Origin: Streptococcus australis
Lineage (GTDB): Bacteria > Bacillota > Bacilli > Lactobacillales > Streptococcaceae
NCBI RefSeq assembly: GCF_901543175.1
Contig: NZ_LR594040.1
Location: 1,736,001 to 1,800,000 of the forward strand
Direction: 5' to 3'
DNA length: 64,000 bases
A program made the translations under genes and the position numbers. Below, one piece after another: positions 32,475 to 39,481 of the stretch (position 1 is its first letter; the number at the start of each line of letters is the position of its first letter). Under the pieces are notes generated by a model. The model did not search any database. It was not told the origin of the DNA and saw nothing but the letters and a program-made list of their open reading frames with translations.

Positions 32475-32894
32475 TTAAAATTTTCTATCTAAATAATTTT
32501 GCAAAATCAGCTGGGCAGCTAATTTATCAATGACTTTTTTTCGCTTATTGCGACTGATGTCTGCCTGCTCAATCAGCATACGCTCGGCTGCAACCGTGGT
32601 CAGGCGCTCATCTTGATAGTCTACTGGTAAACCAAAAATCTCTTCTAGTTTTGATCCGTAGGCTTGACTGGCTTCTACCCGCGGACCGCTGGTATTGTTC
32701 ATGTTTTTAGGTAAGCCCACTACAAAACGGTCAACCTTATAGCTATCAACCAATTCCTCAATCCGGTCAAAACCAAACTGACCCTGTTCCTCATTGATTT
32801 GGATAATTTCAAGGCCCTGAGCCGTAAAACCTAGTGGGTCACTAATGGCAACGCCTACCGTTTTTGAACCAACGTCCAATCCCATAATTCTCAT
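32475..32894 (-). CDS. ruvX: Putative pre-16S rRNA nuclease / Holliday junction resolvase-like YqgF
   Basis: A 139-residue RNase H-fold nuclease of the YqgF family. The catalytic start [19 protein letters not shown] supplies the first Asp; [15 protein letters not shown] and DERLTT supply the remaining conserved residues. The family processes the 5' end of 16S rRNA and has been proposed to act on recombination junctions. It starts three bases after the ireB stop. Confidence 0.93.
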   Translation of the reverse strand: MRIMGLDVGSKTVGVAISDPLGFTAQGLEIIQINEEQGQFGFDRIEELVDSYKVDRFVVGLPKNMNNTSGPRVEASQAYGSKLEEIFGLPVDYQDERLTTVAAERMLIEQADISRNKRKKVIDKLAAQLILQNYLDRKF

Positions 32895-32897
32895 AGA

Positions 32898-33164
32898 TTA
32901 TAGATCGACTCCTTGTCCTTTAAGGTAATAGCGCACTAATTCTTCAACGATTTCATCACGTTCATACTTACGGATTTGATTTCGTGCATTGTTGTAACGA
33001 GGAACGTAGGCAGGGTCACCACTCAATACATAACCGACGATCTGGTTAATTGGATTGTAGCCCTTGTCGTTCAATGAAGCATAGACGTCTGTCAAGGTTT
33101 CGCTAATTTCTTTCTTATTGGAATCATCCAATTTAAACCGTACAGTTTCTTCAGTAAATCCCAT
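32898..33164 (-). CDS. ireB: IreB family regulatory phosphoprotein (DUF965)
   Basis: An 88-residue protein beginning [20 protein letters not shown]. The family is known in Enterococcus as a substrate of the PASTA kinase IreK and a negative regulator of cephalosporin resistance; Thr residues near the N-terminus (residues 4-7) fit the phosphorylated region. The start is the ATG at 33162-33164 after AGAGGGTGTTAGA; the upstream in-frame ATG would put the promoter inside the gene. Confidence 0.92.
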
Positions 33165-33194
33165 TCTAACACCCTCTTTCCTTAGAATAGTACT

Positions 33195-33200
33195 ATTATA
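33195..33200 (-). promoter_or_regulatory. -10 element of the ireB-ruvX promoter
   Basis: Minus-strand TATAAT in TGCTATAATAG, an extended -10 (TGC before TATAAT). No good -35 is visible at 17 bases. It lies 30 bases before the ireB ATG. Confidence 0.65.
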
Positions 33201-33250
33201 GCATATTTCCTTACGTTCCACAATTAAGTAAGTCTATTTATTTGGATTTT

Positions 33251-33820
33251 CTATTGTTCTGTCGCTCCATTTGCTATTCTATCTTCGATATATTGGCTTG
33301 GTTCATTTTTCAAAAGAGTCTCTAAGCCAATATTCTTTAGATATTCTACTTGCGCCGCCTTTTTGACATCTAAAATTTGAAAATCATAAGTCGTAGTAGT
33401 TTCCATCTCTGTCTCGCTGATTAACTGAGTCTCAACCGTAAAACCTTCTAACTTACGTGCTTCTTGGAGACTTTCATCTTTCTCCTCGGCTTCCGCGAAG
33501 GCTTTCTTTGTAGCTTCAAGACCGTGGTCAGCAATAAAGGATTTCAACTCCTCACTTAAGGGCCGTGTCTGCCGGATGACCAATTTTAGAAATTGTTTCC
33601 CTTTATAAGTAATGGTTTGTGATTGTTTAGTCCCATTTTCTGACTCAGGGAAAATCAAAGTTTTGGTCACAACCGTGTTCTTCTCAGCATTATCTAAAAC
33701 TGGTAAAGTGGATTGGAGAGTCTCAGATGTCGTTGTTGAAGTGGTAGTTGCTCCCTTTTTTTGCCCACAACCAACAAGCAAAAAGAGAAGGGCAAAACTA
33801 GCAATTAGTAACTTTTTCAT
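33251..33820 (-). CDS. DUF1307-type lipoprotein
   Basis: A 189-residue lipoprotein with signal peptide and lipobox LLVGC (Cys18), a short Thr/Ser linker and a globular domain with SQTITYKGKQFLKLVIRQ and TVETQLISETEMETTTTYDF, resembling the YehR/DUF1307 family. Function unknown. Ends with IANGATEQ. It lies between ireB and spx, all on the minus strand. Confidence 0.85.
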   Translation of the reverse strand: MKKLLIASFALLFLLVGCGQKKGATTTSTTTSETLQSTLPVLDNAEKNTVVTKTLIFPESENGTKQSQTITYKGKQFLKLVIRQTRPLSEELKSFIADHGLEATKKAFAEAEEKDESLQEARKLEGFTVETQLISETEMETTTTYDFQILDVKKAAQVEYLKNIGLETLLKNEPSQYIEDRIANGATEQ

Positions 33821-33855
33821 AATTCCTCACATGATTTTTGAAATAAAAGAGTAAA

Positions 33856-33882
33856 CAAGGCCAGGAGTCACTCCCAGCCTTG
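33856..33882 (-). terminator. Terminator after spx
   Basis: Minus-strand hairpin CAAGGC/GCCTTG with an inner GGGAGT/ACTCC arm, followed by TTTACTCTTTTATTTC. It lies immediately after the spx stop. Confidence 0.7.
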
Positions 33883-33886
33883 ATGT

Positions 33887-34285
33887 TTATAGAGCTGCAC
33901 GTAATCGTGCTTCTGCATTTTCTACATTACGGACAGAGCGTGGTAAAAAGGCACGGATATCATCTTCTTTATAACCGACCTGCAAGCGTTTCTCGTCAAC
34001 AAGAATCGGACTTTTTAGAATCCGTGGTGTTTCCATGATCAGGTTGAGCACTTCATTGACACTAAGATCTTCGATGTCAACTCCTAAAGCTTTCGCATAG
34101 CGGTTTTTTGATGATACAATGCTGGCAATTCCATTATCTGTCTTTGTCAGAATATCAAGTAATTCTTCTCTCGTAATTCCTTCTTTGCCAAGGTTTTGTT
34201 CTTTATAACTTAGCTGGTGGGCATTGAGCCAGGTCTTCGCTTTTTTACAGCTTGTGCAACTGGAGACTGTATATATTTTAATCAT
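33887..34285 (-). CDS. spx: Spx-family transcriptional regulator
   Basis: Spx binds the alpha subunit C-terminal domain of RNA polymerase and remodels transcription under thiol and peroxide stress. The 132-residue protein has the redox switch C10-T-S-C13 (SSCTSCKKAK) and the ArsC-like fold ending SPILVDEKRLQVGY. Streptococci carry two paralogues, SpxA1 and SpxA2; I cannot tell which this is. A strong extended -10 lies 42 bases upstream of the ATG. Confidence 0.9.
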   Translation of the reverse strand: MIKIYTVSSCTSCKKAKTWLNAHQLSYKEQNLGKEGITREELLDILTKTDNGIASIVSSKNRYAKALGVDIEDLSVNEVLNLIMETPRILKSPILVDEKRLQVGYKEDDIRAFLPRSVRNVENAEARLRAAL

Positions 34286-34326
34286 GTACCTACCCCTTTC
34301 GCTACATGTTACTATCAGTTTAGTCT

Positions 34327-34332
34327 ATTATA
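34327..34332 (-). promoter_or_regulatory. -10 element of the spx promoter
   Basis: Minus-strand TATAAT in TATGGTATAATAG, an extended -10 (TGG before TATAAT). The 95 bases upstream up to mgtA are A/T-rich with no clear operator. Confidence 0.7.
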
Positions 34333-34420
34333 CCATAAAAAGCATCGGACTTGGGACCTATTTTAAAAAAAAATTTAACTTTTTCGCGATTTTCGTACTT
34401 TTTTCTTGACAAATCACAAA

Positions 34421-37081
34421 CTATAGCCATTCCTTGTACTTCTTAATGTAAAATTTCTTCATAACTGTGACACTAAACATATACAAGAAAATAATACAGA
34501 TTAAGAACAAGAAGTAAGGCAGTCCCAATGGAGCTAAACGAAGGATATGTACTAGAGGTCCATAAGGTAGACTGGTTACAAAAAAGGCAGCAACTAAAGT
34601 CATCAAAATCACAAGCCAAGCTGGTCTGCTCTGTACAAAAGGAACTTTTGCTGTACGAAGCATGTGGATCACCATTGTTTGAGACCACATAGATTCAATG
34701 AACCATCCTGTTTGGAAAAAGATAATAAACTGAAGGGCTGATTCAGACCCATGAACATAATCATGTCCTGTCATCAATGGAACAATGATAAAGTAAAGGA
34801 AGATAAAGGTCAAAATATCAAAGATAGATGAGATAGGCCCCATCCAAACCATAAATCGGGTAATGGATTTTGCTTCCCATGTGTGGGGTTGTTTTAGGAA
34901 GTCTTGATCCACATTATCAAACGGCAAAGCCACACAGGATAAATCGTAAACTAAGTTTAGGACAATTAGATGAACAGGAGACATTGGTAGAAATGGCAAG
35001 AAGATACTTGCAACTAGAAGGGAGAATATATTCCCAAAGTTTGAACTAACTGTCATCTTAATGTACTTGGTCATGTTGGCGTAGACCTTACGACCTTCAA
35101 CGATACCAGTTTCAAGAACCATGAGATCCTTATCTAGCAAAATAACATCCGCTGTTTCCTTGGCAATATCGACTGCAGTATCAACGGAAATGCCAACATC
35201 TGCCACCTTCATAGATGGAGCATCGTTAATACCATCTCCCATATAACCAACACTATGACCATTTCTTTTTAGCTGTAGAATGATGCGAGCTTTTTGGTCA
35301 GGAGACAATTTAGCAAATACTGTTACACTTTCAACCACTTCTGCCAACTGCTCATCTGACATCTGGTCGATATCTACCCCTAAAAGGATGTGTTCAATGT
35401 CCAAACCAACTTTCTCACAGATGGCTTGCGTTACTTTTTCATTATCCCCAGTTAAAATCTTAGTCTTAACACCATGTTCAAGTAAAGCCTTGATTGCAGG
35501 TGCCGCTGAAGGTTTTGGTGGATCCAAGAAGGCAAGATAACCGGTCAGGATCATATCCTTTTCATCTTTGACTGTATAGCTATAGCCTTCTTGTATATCC
35601 GTCTTATAGCCAATCCCTAAGACACGTAGCCCTTGTTTATTTAATTGTCCGACTTCTGCTAAGATTTCTGCACGAATGGCATCCGTCAAAGGAGTTATTT
35701 CGCCATGATACTCTACACGAGATGAAATCGTGAGCATTTCTTCTAAGGCTCCCTTGGTCACCATACTGACAGTCCCCTCATCATCTTTTACAATGACGCT
35801 CATCCGTCTACGTTCAAAGTCAAAGGGAAGTTCATCAATTTTTTGAAATGTTTGATCTAGATTTTGTAGAAGGCTGTGTTCTTTCGCTTCTTTTTCTGTC
35901 CGTTTGATAATAGCTCGGTCCATCAGATTCTTTAAACCTGTTTGGAAATAAGAATTTAGATAAGCTCTACGTAAGACAGTAAGGTCCAAATCTCCATGGA
36001 TATCCAAAGGATATTCCAACACAATCTCGTCCTGAGTTAAAGTCCCTGTTTTATCTGTGCATAAGATATCGATGGCACCTAAGTCCTGGATGGCGTTGAG
36101 TTTTTTAATCACGACCTTTTCTTTAGCCATGATGATAGAACCTTTTGCTAGACTAGCTGTAATGATCATCGGCAACATTTCTGGTGTAAGACCCACACCA
36201 ACACTAAGGGCAAAGACGCCTGCTTCCAACCAGTCACCGTCTGTCAAACCATTGGCGAAAAATACAATGGGAACCATGACCAGCATTAATCGAATGAGCA
36301 ACCATGAAACAGTGTTCATTTCACGTTCAAAAGAAGTTGGTTCATCATAGGTATTCAGAGTCTGTTCAATAGCTCCCATCATAGTATGATCACCAACTGC
36401 CAAAACCATCGCTTTTGCACTACCAGATATGACATTTGTTCCCATAAAAGCGAGGGATTCAGATTCTAGCAAACTATCCAATGAGGGTTGTTCCACTTTT
36501 TCTAAAGCAATTTTTTCGACCGCATCACTTTCTCCAGTCAAACCTGACTGTTGAACAAAAAAGTCGCGTGATTCAAATAAGACGACATCTGCAGGAATCA
36601 TGTCCCCTGCACTTAATTTCACAATATCTCCTACCACCAAATCATCAATCGGTATTTCTTGCACTTGACCTTCCCGAATAACCGTTGCAGTGTTGACAAT
36701 CAATTTTGAAAGGTTGGTTGTTGCCCTATCACTTCGCAACTCTTGGACAAAACGGATACCTCCTGAAATCAAAATTAAGACAACAATAATGATAGATGTC
36801 GTTGGATCCTCTTGACCAGGTTTGGCAAGCCAGACGTTTGTAACGAGAGAAATGAAGGCAATCACAAGCAAAATAATTGTGAATGGATTGATGATAGACT
36901 CGTAAATCTTTTTAATGATTGAATCTTCTTGACCCTTGGTGATAGTATTTTCGCCATAAAGGTCACGGTTTTCTTCAACTCGTTCTTGGCCCAGTCCATC
37001 TAGACTTGTATGATAAAAAGCGAGACTATCTTTTAATGATGTTTGAATAGCTGTTGCTAATCTTTCTTTTGTAGTTTTCAT
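34421..37081 (-). CDS. mgtA: Magnesium-translocating P-type ATPase
   Basis: Imports Mg2+ at low external Mg2+. The 886-residue P3B-type ATPase has the actuator SGLTGESDAVEK, the phosphorylation site DKTGTLTQ, the MGDGINDAPSMK hinge and about ten membrane segments, the last four after SVDTAVDIAKETADV. The start has ATAGGAGAAACCA before ATG. Its 350-base leader holds an M-box, terminator and upstream frame, consistent with a magnesium-regulated importer rather than a calcium pump. Confidence 0.96.
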   Translation of the reverse strand: MKTTKERLATAIQTSLKDSLAFYHTSLDGLGQERVEENRDLYGENTITKGQEDSIIKKIYESIINPFTIILLVIAFISLVTNVWLAKPGQEDPTTSIIIVVLILISGGIRFVQELRSDRATTNLSKLIVNTATVIREGQVQEIPIDDLVVGDIVKLSAGDMIPADVVLFESRDFFVQQSGLTGESDAVEKIALEKVEQPSLDSLLESESLAFMGTNVISGSAKAMVLAVGDHTMMGAIEQTLNTYDEPTSFEREMNTVSWLLIRLMLVMVPIVFFANGLTDGDWLEAGVFALSVGVGLTPEMLPMIITASLAKGSIIMAKEKVVIKKLNAIQDLGAIDILCTDKTGTLTQDEIVLEYPLDIHGDLDLTVLRRAYLNSYFQTGLKNLMDRAIIKRTEKEAKEHSLLQNLDQTFQKIDELPFDFERRRMSVIVKDDEGTVSMVTKGALEEMLTISSRVEYHGEITPLTDAIRAEILAEVGQLNKQGLRVLGIGYKTDIQEGYSYTVKDEKDMILTGYLAFLDPPKPSAAPAIKALLEHGVKTKILTGDNEKVTQAICEKVGLDIEHILLGVDIDQMSDEQLAEVVESVTVFAKLSPDQKARIILQLKRNGHSVGYMGDGINDAPSMKVADVGISVDTAVDIAKETADVILLDKDLMVLETGIVEGRKVYANMTKYIKMTVSSNFGNIFSLLVASIFLPFLPMSPVHLIVLNLVYDLSCVALPFDNVDQDFLKQPHTWEAKSITRFMVWMGPISSIFDILTFIFLYFIIVPLMTGHDYVHGSESALQFIIFFQTGWFIESMWSQTMVIHMLRTAKVPFVQSRPAWLVILMTLVAAFFVTSLPYGPLVHILRLAPLGLPYFLFLICIIFLYMFSVTVMKKFYIKKYKEWL

Positions 37082-37111
37082 TGGTTTCTCCTATCTGTAT
37101 GAATGGCGATT

Positions 37112-37180
37112 TCACACACAGGGACCAATCACTTTATGAGGGCAGAACGACACAAATCAGCGATTGGCTGTGTATGTGCG
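37112..37180 (-). promoter_or_regulatory. Hairpin joining the upstream reading frame to the mgtA leader
   Basis: In the minus-strand RNA the coding part of the 23-codon frame (37159-37180: ACACAG then CCAATCGCT) can pair with sequence after its stop codon (37112-37133: AGTGATTGG, then CTGTGTGTG). The stem is about 15 base pairs with one G-U and a small bulge. Ribosomes translating the frame would melt it. It lies just before the mgtA ribosome-binding site. Confidence 0.6.
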
Positions 37181-37205
37181 GTTCTGGATGATCGTCAATT
37201 TGCAT
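37134..37205 (-). CDS. 23-codon upstream frame (leader peptide candidate) of mgtA
   Basis: A short frame between the leader terminator and mgtA with an excellent ribosome-binding site, AAAGGAGACAAACG before ATG. The product starts MQIDDHPEPHIHSQ and ends VVLPS; it contains three Pro and three His. By analogy with the proline-bearing MgtL leader peptide of Salmonella mgtA, ribosome progress here could tune the downstream hairpin. Homology to MgtL is not claimed. Stop codon is 52 bases before the mgtA ATG. Confidence 0.6.
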   Translation of the reverse strand: MQIDDHPEPHIHSQSLICVVLPS

Positions 37206-37240
37206 CGTTTGTCTCCTTTCTTTGTTCTAAAACAGCAGAA

Positions 37241-37265
37241 AGTCCTACCATAAAATGGTAGGACT
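37241..37265 (-). terminator. Intrinsic terminator of the M-box
   Basis: Minus-strand hairpin AGTCCTACCAT/ATGGTAGGACT with a short TT-containing loop, followed by TTCTGCTGTTTT. It lies directly after the aptamer, as in transcription-terminating M-box riboswitches. Confidence 0.85.
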
Positions 37266-37283
37266 AAAAACTCATTATCTGTT

Positions 37284-37428
37284 TTCGTTCAAGCTTTAAC
37301 TCCATAGGGCAATGAAATGAGCTTAGTCTTGACCTTCGCGACCAGGACTGTTGACCAACGAGTAGTGTCTCCACTGCTTTGCGGTAGTCATCCGTATCCC
37401 TATGGTAGCCTCACCTACCGTTTTCGCC
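37284..37428 (-). ncRNA. M-box magnesium riboswitch (ykoK leader type)
   Basis: Minus-strand RNA matches conserved M-box blocks in order: GTAGGTGAGGCTACC, then AGGGATACGG, CTACCGCAAAG, TTGGTCAACAGTC and GGAGTTAAAGCTTGAACG. These correspond to the Bacillus mgtE M-box (GUUAGGUGAGGCUCC, GGAGAUACGCUG, GGGUCAACAG, GCUAAAGCUCUACGAUUGAAG). High Mg2+ compacts the aptamer and favours the terminator at 37241-37265, shutting off mgtA. Confidence 0.9.
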
Positions 37429-37432
37429 TATC

Positions 37433-37461
37433 AGTATAAACCTTTCAATAGTAAAAGTCAA
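37433..37461 (-). promoter_or_regulatory. mgtA promoter
   Basis: Minus-strand -35 TTGACT (37456-37461), 17-base spacer, -10 TATACT (37433-37438). Transcription would start near 37426, at the first base of the M-box. Confidence 0.85.
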
Positions 37462-37479
37462 TGATTTATCTCATTTTTC

Positions 37480-38541
37480 TTAGATAACAATCAATTCCTT
37501 TGGAGCAAGGGTCAATAATTCGCAACCTGTATCCGTAATGAGGATATCATCTTCGATCCGCACCCCGTATTTGCCATCCAGATAGATGCCCGGCTCATCG
37601 GTCAAGACCATGCCGGCCTTGATTGGCTCTTCTGACTTGCCAAAGTAAGGAATTTCATGGATATCCAGACCAATCCCGTGGCCAATCCCGTGGCTGAAGT
37701 AAGGTCCGTAGCCTGCATCGTTGATAATCTGACGCGGAATCCGGTCAAAATCAATACAGCTGAGTCCAGCTTTAGCCGCTTCTATCAGAGCTTGATTGCT
37801 ACGAAGGACAATATCATAAATTTCCCGCTCTTCATCTGTCACCTGCCCCACATGAACAGTCCGCGTCATATCGCTGACATAGTGATTGTAGTAGCAACCA
37901 AAGTCCATGGTCAGGGTTTCACCATTTTGGATGACCTTGTCACTAGCCACACCGTGCGGCATAGCAGAGCGGTAGCCCGAAGCGATGATAAAGTCAAAGG
38001 ACGCGCCTGAAGCACCTAACTGGCGCATGCGGGCATCCAAAAAGTTCATAACAGCCAGCTCTGTCGTCTGACCAGGCTTAATAAAGTCTAGCACGTCTAG
38101 GAAGGCTTGGTCAGAAATCTGGCAGGCCTTGCGAATGGTCGCGATTTCTTGCTCATCCTTGATCATGCGCAGATTTTCGATAAAGCCTGTCATCGGCACC
38201 AGCTCATGACCAGCAAACACACTTTCCAGCATCTTGAAGTAAGCATAGGAAATCTCGTCATCAAAGCCAATTTTTCCCAGCTTGTCGTCCGCTATAATTT
38301 TAGCAATTTCACCAACCGCATCTCGCGTTTCAACAATATCAAAGCCCTCAACCACGCCCTTGGCAATAAGAGTATAACGAGAATCCGTCAGAAAAATCCG
38401 ACGCGACTTGCTAATGAAAACTGTCGCCTCTGTCCCGCTGAAACCAGTCAGATAGTAGATATTCTTCAGATTGGTTACTAGGACAGCATCACACTCTGTC
38501 TGTTTTAAGGCTACTTCAAATTTTTCAACTCTTGATAACAT
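37480..38541 (-). CDS. pepP: Xaa-Pro aminopeptidase-like M24B metallopeptidase
   Basis: A 353-residue pita-bread-fold peptidase that removes N-terminal residues before proline. The N-terminal domain spans about 1-130; the catalytic domain carries the dinuclear metal ligands in MDFGCYYNHYVSDMTR (two Asp), SHGIGHGIGLDIHE (His), DEPGIY (Glu) and RIEDD (Glu). A clear TATAAT promoter and GGAGG precede the gene. Xaa-Pro dipeptidase (PepQ) is an alternative, but length and N-terminal domain favour PepP. Confidence 0.88.
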   Translation of the reverse strand: MLSRVEKFEVALKQTECDAVLVTNLKNIYYLTGFSGTEATVFISKSRRIFLTDSRYTLIAKGVVEGFDIVETRDAVGEIAKIIADDKLGKIGFDDEISYAYFKMLESVFAGHELVPMTGFIENLRMIKDEQEIATIRKACQISDQAFLDVLDFIKPGQTTELAVMNFLDARMRQLGASGASFDFIIASGYRSAMPHGVASDKVIQNGETLTMDFGCYYNHYVSDMTRTVHVGQVTDEEREIYDIVLRSNQALIEAAKAGLSCIDFDRIPRQIINDAGYGPYFSHGIGHGIGLDIHEIPYFGKSEEPIKAGMVLTDEPGIYLDGKYGVRIEDDILITDTGCELLTLAPKELIVI

Positions 38542-38627
38542 GAGAAAACCTCCGTAAAATGATTTAATTTATTATAGCAAAAAAATACCGAAAATAATAC
38601 AATCTATATCGCTAGGATTAGATAAAA

Positions 38628-38656
38628 TTGACATTTGAAAGCGCTTAATGTATAAT
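38628..38656 (+). promoter_or_regulatory. Consensus promoter with cre-like spacer
   Basis: Perfect -35 TTGACA (38628-38633) and -10 TATAAT (38651-38656) separated by 17 bases. The spacer contains TTGAAAGCGCTTAA (38635-38648), which resembles a CcpA cre site. A repressor bound there would silence an otherwise maximal promoter. Confidence 0.8.
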
Positions 38657-38688
38657 TTCTGTTAAACAAGAAAGAATGTGGTAACGAT

Positions 38689-39444
38689 ATGAATAAAACA
38701 GAATTGCTGTTACAAAGACTAGATGAGATTGGTCAGTCTCTAAAAAATTCGAACCAAGCACTAGCTTTGCTGGCGCTTGGTTCTTGCGGAACAGAAAGAG
38801 AACGATTGGATCAGTACTCAGATTTAGACTTCTTTGTTATTGTAAAAGATGGCTACAAGCAGACCTATATCCAAGATCTAACCTGGTTAAGTAAGCTAGA
38901 ACCAATTGCATTTCACTATCAAAATACAGTGGACGGACATAAAGTTCTATTTGAAGATGATATTTTTTGTGAATTTGCTGTCTTTGAAGCTCACGAATTA
39001 GTAAACATTCCCTTCTCTGAAGGCAAGATTATCTGGAAGGAGGTCGGTTTTGATGGAACAATCTGCCAGCCACAAAGATTGCCATCAAAAGAAAATAGAG
39101 ACCGTGAATGGCTGTTGGGAGAAATTTTATGCAATCTATATATAGGACTAGGTCGCTATCAACGAGGCGAAAAATTGGCTGCTTATGATTTCATCCAAAA
39201 CAGATCCGTCAAGCTTTGGACCGAACTAATCAATTTGGAAAAAACTTCTAAATCTGATTTTATAGATATTTTTAACAGCAACAGAAGATTTGAAAAAGGT
39301 TATCCAAATGAGGCCAAACAATTGCCTCACTTCTTGCAAGGTTACGAACGAATTTCTGAATCTGCTCAGGCACTCCTAGAATATCTTGATAAACACTATC
39401 CTCTTAACCCATTTATAAAAGAAAAAATTCGTAATCTATTATAA
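38689..39444 (+). CDS. Nucleotidyltransferase-fold protein, aminoglycoside adenylyltransferase-like
   Basis: A 251-residue protein with the pol-beta nucleotidyltransferase signature LALLALGSCGTERERLDQYS-DLDFFVIV: the GS loop and two catalytic Asp (DLD), followed by a helical C-terminal domain, as in lincosamide/aminoglycoside nucleotidyltransferases. A resistance or housekeeping tRNA/small-molecule role cannot be decided. The ribosome-binding site is weak (GTGGTAACGAT), which contrasts with the perfect promoter. It is convergent with uvrA. Confidence 0.75.
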   Translation: MNKTELLLQRLDEIGQSLKNSNQALALLALGSCGTERERLDQYSDLDFFVIVKDGYKQTYIQDLTWLSKLEPIAFHYQNTVDGHKVLFEDDIFCEFAVFEAHELVNIPFSEGKIIWKEVGFDGTICQPQRLPSKENRDREWLLGEILCNLYIGLGRYQRGEKLAAYDFIQNRSVKLWTELINLEKTSKSDFIDIFNSNRRFEKGYPNEAKQLPHFLQGYERISESAQALLEYLDKHYPLNPFIKEKIRNLL

Positions 39445-39476
39445 AAAAGACTCTACCTAAAAAAGCAGAGCCTTTT
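39445..39476. terminator. Bidirectional terminator between nucleotidyltransferase and uvrA
   Basis: Hairpin pairing AAAAGACTCTAC with GCAGAGCCTTTT. It has T-runs on both sides, so it can end both convergent transcripts; the minus-direction run (TTTTTT) is the better one. Confidence 0.75.
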
Positions 39477-39481
39477 AAATC

